This document shows positions 6,931 through 11,317 of a DNA stretch of 11,317 bases, piece by piece; within the stretch, counting starts at the first letter, position 1, and every line of letters begins with the position of its first letter. A model generated the notes under the pieces. The model had not been told where the DNA came from, did not search any database, and worked only from the letters and a program-made list of their open reading frames with translations. This stretch comes from Oribacterium sp. UBA3737 (lineage in GTDB: Bacteria; Bacillota_A; Clostridia; Lachnospirales; Lachnospiraceae). The stretch covers positions 1 through 11,317 of the forward strand of contig DFGZ01000177.1 in the NCBI GenBank assembly GCA_002371295.1, given 5' to 3'. The position numbers and the translations under genes were made by a program.

Positions 6931-8280
6931 GAGCAGTTTGATAATCGGGACAGATATACAAAGATAAAAAACATAAAAAGTATAAAACCTCCGTATGAAG
7001 CCTTAAAGAGATTCAAAAAGAATACCTGCGATGATATTAAGGCTCTGAGAGCAAAGGATTTAAGCCAGGCTATGACCGTATTTATGGACATCATGAAATA
7101 CCCGGTCATTTACCTTTTGTGTATTTGGGGTACACAGAAGCTTGGCATGATAATGGGACAGAATATGCCAGGAGATTTTTTAGGTATAGGTATGGATAAT
7201 ATCCTGTATCTTTCCGGGAATTTGCTGTTCCTGCTGGTTCTTCATTTTGTCCTAAAAGCATCAGGAAGATCTTTGAGAGCTGAGTTCAGTCTGTTCAGGG
7301 ACTATAGACTGTTGCGGCACTCGAAGGGGAAAAGCCTGAAAGCAAAGTTCAAGGGTCTTAAAAACAAAGGTAAACGGATATTGATGAAGGGAGTTACGGC
7401 AAAGAGTGTAGGAACCCAGTATTTTCTGCATTTTTTCGCCGGTGTTTCTCTGGGAGTCTTGTTCCTGGGACTTTTCCTCATGTTGTCCGATGTGGATGCT
7501 TTTTCAAGGTGTATGGAAGAGGCAGGATATATTCGTGGTGGCAGCAAGGATTTGGCATGTATCATAACCTTTGCTTTCATTATCCCGTTCATAGAGGAAC
7601 TGATTTTCCATGCACATAACATGACAGTGCTGAGAAAGGATGTTTCAGTCTATACCGCATCAATAATTGTTACAGTGCTTTATATGTTATTCCACACAGG
7701 AAAAACATTTTCATTACTTTTTATACCGGTCATGTTACTTATAAGCTTTGTATTTGACCGTACTCAGAATACCCGTAATATAGCGGACTATGTTGCGGGA
7801 AGATCTTCAAAAAGTATGTTTACCGGATCCGTAAGTCGGGATAAAATTATCTCTATAAAGGACAGGGCCGGTAAAGGAAGGAAGCTAAAGTTTACCGGAA
7901 AAAATGCAAACAGGGCATTGAATCTTGAAGAGACAAAGGGTGTCGAAATCGATGGAAACATTGAAATGGAAACAAACCTTTGTGAGGCTGTGAATGACCT
8001 GAGCGGGAGAAAGGATCTGAATAAAGAGTACAACATAACTGATTTCAGGTCGGAAAGACCTGAGACCGCAAAACCGGATATTACGTACAGTCTGTTGATG
8101 AATGTGGGCTTTCATCTTATGCTGGGCGCCGGATGGATATACATAAGAAGCCGTGGTGCTGCCGTGGGCGGAATTTTCAGCAGACAGGCACTTATGTTCA
8201 TGGTCATTGTTTCAGCTTTGATTCTTTACAAGTTTGTAAAAAAGCAGCATCTTTTCGAAACAGAGGAAAAAGCCGGATGA
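6928..8280 (+). CDS. Divergent CPBP (CAAX-protease-like) membrane protein with large insertion
   Basis: The protein is 450 residues from the TTG start. A basic N-terminal region (1-50) precedes hydrophobic segments at about 56-78, 90-110, 163-186, 208-227, 240-256 and 260-276, and two more at about 388-406 and 418-436. The CPBP/Abi family signature is present but altered: EELIFH (223-228) has the paired Glu, yet His replaces the Arg of EExxxR, and YMLFH (252-256) has Tyr for the Phe of FxxxH. LLFIPVMLLISFVFDRTQN fits the family's next helix. The usual last helix is displaced by about 100 soluble, charged residues (285-385). Family members are intramembrane peptidases or bacteriocin-immunity and peptide-processing proteins. 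Activity here is doubtful given the Arg loss. Its position between a kinase and a regulator suggests a role in that signalling pathway. The family call is by motif only. Confidence 0.68.
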   Translation: MEQFDNRDRYTKIKNIKSIKPPYEALKRFKKNTCDDIKALRAKDLSQAMTVFMDIMKYPVIYLLCIWGTQKLGMIMGQNMPGDFLGIGMDNILYLSGNLLFLLVLHFVLKASGRSLRAEFSLFRDYRLLRHSKGKSLKAKFKGLKNKGKRILMKGVTAKSVGTQYFLHFFAGVSLGVLFLGLFLMLSDVDAFSRCMEEAGYIRGGSKDLACIITFAFIIPFIEELIFHAHNMTVLRKDVSVYTASIIVTVLYMLFHTGKTFSLLFIPVMLLISFVFDRTQNTRNIADYVAGRSSKSMFTGSVSRDKIISIKDRAGKGRKLKFTGKNANRALNLEETKGVEIDGNIEMETNLCEAVNDLSGRKDLNKEYNITDFRSERPETAKPDITYSLLMNVGFHLMLGAGWIYIRSRGAAVGGIFSRQALMFMVIVSALILYKFVKKQHLFETEEKAG

Positions 8281-8362
8281 TGGAGCTTCACCGGATTTTG
8301 ACAGCAGGATGTTTTATTTACAGCATAGAAAAAGGGTATTTCCCTGAGTTAGGAGTTGAATT

Positions 8363-9151
8363 ATGCAGGTACTTGCAATTGATGACGAGAAGATCGCATT
8401 GGAAGGTCTGACGGATATTATAAAGAAGGCATTACCCGACGCAGAGGTATTTCCATACCGTAATGCTTTGAAGGCTGTTGAAGAGCTTGAAAATAAGCAT
8501 ATAGATATCGCTTTTCTGGATATAGAGATGAGAGATATAAACGGTCTTCAGTTTGCTGATCATCTGAAGGAACGTTTTCCCAAGATCAATGTGATTTTCA
8601 CAACAGGATACAGTGAATATGTGGGCGATGCCATGGATCTTCATGCCAGCGGCTATATCATGAAGCCGGTGACTCTCGAAAAGGTAAAGAGGGAGATCGA
8701 GGATCTGAGATATCCTCTGGAAAAACCGGAGGAGAATAAGGATGTTCTCAGGGTACAGACCTTTGGTAATTTTGAAGTTCTGAAAAACAACCAGGTACTT
8801 CATTTTCAGTACAATAAAACAAAGGAACTGTTTGCATATCTTGTGGACCGGTGCGGTGCTCTGACAAGCAACGGAGAGATCCTGGGAGTTCTGTGGGAGG
8901 ATGATGCGAATCCTGAAAAGAAAGCGTCCTATCTGCAGAATTTAAGAGCAGATATGGTTTCCACACTTACAGAGGCGGGATTCCCTGATGTTGTAGTGCG
9001 TCAGAGAGGAACCATAGCCATAGTTCCGGACAAAATAGAGTGTGACATGTATGAGTGGAAAAAGGACAGAAAGAATGCAAAGAGCAGATATACCGGAGAG
9101 TATATGAACCAGTTCAGCTGGGCTGAGTACAGTAAGGGCGCTCTGGAGTAA
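8363..9151 (+). CDS. Response regulator with SARP-like winged-helix output
   Basis: This 262-residue transcription regulator is the probable partner of the kinase at 5542. The receiver domain (1-118) is complete: acidic pair D7/D8, phosphoacceptor D53 in FLDIEM, T80 and the K101-P pair. A linker leads to an OmpR/SARP-type winged helix (about 128-225), opening VQTFGNFEVL and including NKTKELFAYLVDR, LTSNGEILGVLWED and the wing VVRQRGTIAIVP. The end (YTGEYMNQFSWAEYSKGALE) resembles the beginning of a SARP bacterial activator domain, which is otherwise absent; such short forms are, to my knowledge, usual in Clostridia. LytS-type kinases more often pair with LytTR regulators. The start has AGGAG at 8351-8355, 7 bases upstream. 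An 82-base gap separates it from the CPBP-like gene. Confidence 0.9.
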   Translation: MQVLAIDDEKIALEGLTDIIKKALPDAEVFPYRNALKAVEELENKHIDIAFLDIEMRDINGLQFADHLKERFPKINVIFTTGYSEYVGDAMDLHASGYIMKPVTLEKVKREIEDLRYPLEKPEENKDVLRVQTFGNFEVLKNNQVLHFQYNKTKELFAYLVDRCGALTSNGEILGVLWEDDANPEKKASYLQNLRADMVSTLTEAGFPDVVVRQRGTIAIVPDKIECDMYEWKKDRKNAKSRYTGEYMNQFSWAEYSKGALE

Positions 9152-9263
9152 AGGGACTTGCGGGAGTCCTTAGGCAGGTCTACGGGAAGAAATGGATACT
9201 GACTGAAGTGAATAAAATAAAAGAAGCACTCACTGTGGGTCAGGCAGTGAATATCGTTTAAAG

Positions 9264-9290
9264 AGTGGTCGGAAACGGCCACTTTTTGTT
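9264..9290 (+). terminator. Intrinsic terminator after the response regulator
   Basis: The stem AGTGGTCG (9264-9271) / CGGCCACT (9276-9283) has one G-U pair and a GAAA loop, and runs into TTTTTG (9283-9288). It ends the kinase/CPBP/regulator block. Confidence 0.88.
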
Positions 9291-9336
9291 TGTGAAAAAA
9301 CAAACGAAAAATGGCGGAATTTCAACAATGAAAGGG

Positions 9337-9366
9337 CTTACATAAAAATAAAATATCTGCTATAAT
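9337..9366 (+). promoter_or_regulatory. Extended -10 promoter for the dehydrogenase gene
   Basis: CTTACA (9337-9342, four of six -35 bases), 18 bases and a perfect TATAAT (9361-9366) preceded by TGC (9358-9360) form a strong promoter. The predicted start near 9373 leaves a leader of about 131 bases. Confidence 0.7.
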
Positions 9367-9503
9367 GTCCAAGATTTGTTGGATCACAGGGCATAAAGCT
9401 CTATGTGAATAGACTATGGAATTTTGTCTTTTATGAACAGGAAATAAGGGTAAGACCTGTATCACAAAAGTATCTTAGGTTCCGAATGACGAGGAGAAGA
9501 ATT

Positions 9504-10346
9504 ATGAATTTACCATTTAAGATCGATCTTTCAGGTGAAGTTGCAGTTGTTACAGGAGGTACAGGTGTAATCGGAGGAATGTATGCAAAAGCCCTTGCTG
9601 CCTGCGGTGCGAAGGTTGCTGTTCTCGGAAGAAGCAAGGAAAACGGAGACAAGGTGGTTTCGGAGATAGAAGCAGATGGCGGAGAAGCCATGGCTGTTTC
9701 AGCAAATGTTCTCGACAGAGACAGTCTTCTTCAGGCTCGTAAGGAGATCCTCGATAAGTGGGGACACATAAATATCCTTGTTAACTGTGCAGGCGGTGCA
9801 GTTAAGGCTGCTCAGGTACCTCAGGACCATTTCCATGAGGCGGAGGAAGGGGCAGAGACCTTCTTTACAAAGGATCTTGAAAACGTTCACAAGGAGCTCG
9901 ACCTCAACATATACGGAACCATGCTTCCTACCCAGGTATTCGGTGAGGTACTTGTAGGTCAGGAAAATGCCAACATAATAAATATTTCCTCCATGTCAGC
10001 TTACCATCCACTTACAAGAATACCTGGATATTCTGCAGGTAAGGCAGGAGTTGCAAGCTTTACAGAGTGGTGCGCGATCTACTTTGCAAAGAGCGGCATA
10101 AGAGTAAATGCCGTTGCGCCGGGATTCTTCCATACAACACAGAATCATGCACTTCAGTTCAATGAGGACGGAACTCCTACCCCTAGAGCAAAGCATATCG
10201 TAGATGCAACACCTATGGAGAAGTTCGGTGATCCTGAGGATCTTGTGGGAGCACTTCTTTATCTTGTAAGTCCTAAGGGATCCAATTTTGTGACAGGTGT
10301 TATCCTTCCTGTTGACGGAGCTTTCCATATCTTCCAGGGAGTATAA
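9504..10346 (+). CDS. Short-chain dehydrogenase, probable D-mannonate oxidoreductase (fructuronate reductase) type
   Basis: This 280-residue cytoplasmic NAD(P)-dependent oxidoreductase has a complete classical SDR set: cofactor motif TGGTGVIG (17-24), NCAGG (94-98), catalytic N135, S163, Y176 and K180 (YSAGK), and VNAVAPG (201-207). The substrate-loop features, an insert at about 99-128 (QVPQDHFHEAEEGAETFF), the region FNEDGTPTPRAKHIVDATPMEKFG and the C-terminal PVDGAFHIFQGV, resemble SDR-type D-mannonate oxidoreductases of the glucuronate pathway, which interconvert fructuronate and mannonate. No uxuA or uxaC homologue is nearby, so the substrate remains an inference. The start is ATG 9504, with GAGGAG at 9491-9496; the longer frame to GTG 9405 lacks a ribosome site and adds 33 residues outside the SDR fold. 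It is a single-gene unit between its own promoter and terminator. Confidence 0.88.
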   Translation: MNLPFKIDLSGEVAVVTGGTGVIGGMYAKALAACGAKVAVLGRSKENGDKVVSEIEADGGEAMAVSANVLDRDSLLQARKEILDKWGHINILVNCAGGAVKAAQVPQDHFHEAEEGAETFFTKDLENVHKELDLNIYGTMLPTQVFGEVLVGQENANIINISSMSAYHPLTRIPGYSAGKAGVASFTEWCAIYFAKSGIRVNAVAPGFFHTTQNHALQFNEDGTPTPRAKHIVDATPMEKFGDPEDLVGALLYLVSPKGSNFVTGVILPVDGAFHIFQGV

Positions 10347-10411
10347 TTAAGCGATTTTCCCCATGGCGAAAAAGTTATTTTCCGGAAATTAAATAATAGT
10401 AAGCTTTATAA

Positions 10412-10456
10412 AAAACAGCACTCAATTTTACACAAAATATGAGTGCTGTTTTATTT
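10412..10456 (+). terminator. Intrinsic terminator after the dehydrogenase
   Basis: The 13-base perfect stem AAAACAGCACTCA (10412-10424) / TGAGTGCTGTTTT (10440-10452) with a 15-base AT-rich loop is followed by a T-rich tract. The A-rich left flank means it could also act on the minus strand. Confidence 0.9.
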
Positions 10457-10484
10457 TATTTGAGTTATTCTGCACAAAATATTA

Positions 10485-10513
10485 TTTTCATAATGTTTCT
10501 GCGGTGGTATAAT
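10485..10513 (+). promoter_or_regulatory. Extended -10 promoter for the binding-protein gene
   Basis: TTTTCA (10485-10490), 17 bases and a perfect TATAAT (10508-10513) preceded by TGG (10505-10507). Transcription would start near 10520, giving a leader of about 67 bases. Confidence 0.68.
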
Positions 10514-10586
10514 TTTTCTTGTTGGTTGATTTGAGAAATTTTCATCCACTACAATTATTTTTTTCATTAAAAAGGAGGGGAATCAT

Positions 10587-11317
10587 ATGAAAAAAACATT
10601 AGCTGTACTTATGGCTGCGGCAATTACGGCTGCTTCCATCGCCGGCTGCGGAGGCAGCTCTTCATCCGGCAGTACTTCCGGCAGCGCAGAGACAACACAG
10701 GCTCAGGAAAAAAAGGCTGCTGAGACCAAAGCAGCTGAAGAAACAAAGGCAGAGGGCGACGCGGCCGCTGCTTCGGATGATCTTGTTGAAGCTGCAAAAG
10801 CAGACGGAGAACTTACTGTTTACGGTTCATGCGAGGAAGAGTACCTTGCGGCAGCCTGCAAGAACTTTGAAAAACTCTATGGGATAAAGGTCCAGTACCA
10901 GAGACTTTCTACTTCTGAGGTTTATACAAAGATAAAGGAAGAGGGTGGAAATCCTTCCGGTGATGTCTGGTTCGGCGGAACCACAGATCCATACAATGAG
11001 GCTGTAAAGGACGGACTTCTTGAGCAGTATGATGCCAAGAATGCTGTAAATCTCATAGGCGATCAGTACAAGGATCCTACAAACTGCTGGTACGGAATAT
11101 ATAAGGGAATCCTTGGATTCATGGTTAATAACGAGGAACTTCAGAGACTCGGTCTTGAGGCACCTAAGTCATGGGACGATCTTGCCAAGGAGGAGTATAA
11201 GGGTCTCATTATGCTTTCGAACCCTAATACAGCCGGAACCGCTAAGCTCGTCATCAATACCATGGTACAGATGAAGGGCCACGACGAGGCTATGGAGTAT
11301 TTTAAGAAGCTGGATAA
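10587..11317 (+). CDS. Substrate-binding lipoprotein of an ABC importer, iron(III)/AfuA-like, 3' end missing
   Basis: This is the first 243 residues of a protein whose family is usually 340-370 long; the frame is open to the window edge. A signal peptide (1-20) ends in the lipobox SIAGC, with C21 the lipidated residue, so the mature protein is tethered outside the membrane. Residues 22-65 are a flexible Ser/Thr/Ala/Glu/Lys linker. The binding domain begins near 70 with LVEAAKADGELTVYGS, followed by SGDVWFGGTTDPYNEAVKDGLL (split as SGDVWFGG and TTDPYNEAVKDGLL), WYGIYKGILGFMVNN and PKSWDDLAKEEYKG, a pattern of the iron(III)/phosphonate/sulfonate-type class of binding proteins. The ligand cannot be fixed from this part. 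The start has AAGGAGGGG at 10572-10580. Permease and ATPase genes are expected just downstream. Confidence 0.87.
   Translation, partial: MKKTLAVLMAAAITAASIAGCGGSSSSGSTSGSAETTQAQEKKAAETKAAEETKAEGDAAAASDDLVEAAKADGELTVYGSCEEEYLAAACKNFEKLYGIKVQYQRLSTSEVYTKIKEEGGNPSGDVWFGGTTDPYNEAVKDGLLEQYDAKNAVNLIGDQYKDPTNCWYGIYKGILGFMVNNEELQRLGLEAPKSWDDLAKEEYKGLIMLSNPNTAGTAKLVINTMVQMKGHDEAMEYFKKLD

Larger units (their letters stand above)
9152..9503 (+). other. Intergenic region with terminator, promoter and leader
   Basis: No convincing gene lies in these 352 bases. They hold the untranslated end of the regulator transcript, a hairpin terminator (9264-9287), a second AT-rich inverted repeat (GTTTGT 9288-9293 / ACAAAC 9300-9305), an extended -10 promoter (9337-9366) and a leader of about 130 bases (from about 9373) in front of the dehydrogenase gene. 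The only small reading frame in the leader with an ATG, at 9416-9436 (MEFCLL), lacks a ribosome site. I see no riboswitch that I can name. Confidence 0.6.

Noticed and set aside
8298..8326. Perfect -35 TTGACA (8298-8303) before the response regulator
   Set aside because: At 16-18 bases the only -10 candidate is CAGCAT, three of six matches. A regulator promoter is possible, but the sequence does not support one well.
8133..8411. 92-codon + strand frame bridging the end of the CPBP-like gene and the regulator start
   Set aside because: It lies in another frame over two better genes, has no ribosome site and its composition is not protein-like.
9136..9261. A 41-codon open stretch downstream of and overlapping the end of the regulator, in another frame
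   Set aside because: It has no ATG, TTG or well-placed GTG with a ribosome site, and the regulator already ends at a natural family end. An open stretch this long is not rare by chance.
1..11317. CRISPR array, tRNA, rRNA, insertion sequence transposase
   Set aside because: No regularly spaced direct repeats, no tRNA cloverleaf or rRNA sequence and no transposase-like protein were seen.

Overview
The window reads as a chromosomal segment from a low-to-moderate GC Gram-positive bacterium, most likely a member of the Lachnospiraceae/Clostridia. This is inferred from strong AGGAGG-type ribosome sites, AT-rich promoters, intrinsic terminators, a lipoprotein with a Clostridia-style signal peptide, and a response regulator with a SARP-like winged helix. 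All complete genes are on the + strand.

Layout. Positions 1-143 are a GC-rich piece with a long inverted repeat (84-143) and the start of a minus-strand reading frame; it looks unlike the rest and may be a repetitive element. Positions 271-2870 hold a two-gene unit: a MotA/TolQ/ExbB-type channel protein with a long cytoplasmic tail, and an OmpA/MotB-type partner with a long regular coiled coil. Together they resemble the ZorA-ZorB motor of Zorya defence systems, but no Zorya effector gene (zorC/D/E) is present. Positions 2985-4589 encode an NhaC-superfamily transporter with its own promoter and a strong terminator. A single unrecognised soluble protein follows (4720-5379), closed by another strong terminator.

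Positions 5542-9151 form a signalling block: a seven-helix LytS-type histidine kinase, a divergent CPBP (CAAX-protease-like) membrane protein, and a response regulator with a winged-helix output domain. A hairpin terminator follows (9264-9287). Positions 9504-10346 encode a short-chain dehydrogenase resembling SDR-type D-mannonate oxidoreductases, expressed from a good extended -10 promoter with a leader of about 130 bases. The window ends inside a substrate-binding lipoprotein of the iron(III)/AfuA-like class, the likely first gene of an ABC importer.

The two most interesting parts are the ZorAB-like motor pair without effectors and the kinase/CPBP/regulator cassette, in which the CPBP protein lacks a key arginine and carries an insertion of about 100 residues. 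Four of the promoters share an extended -10 of the form TGnTATAAT or close to it.
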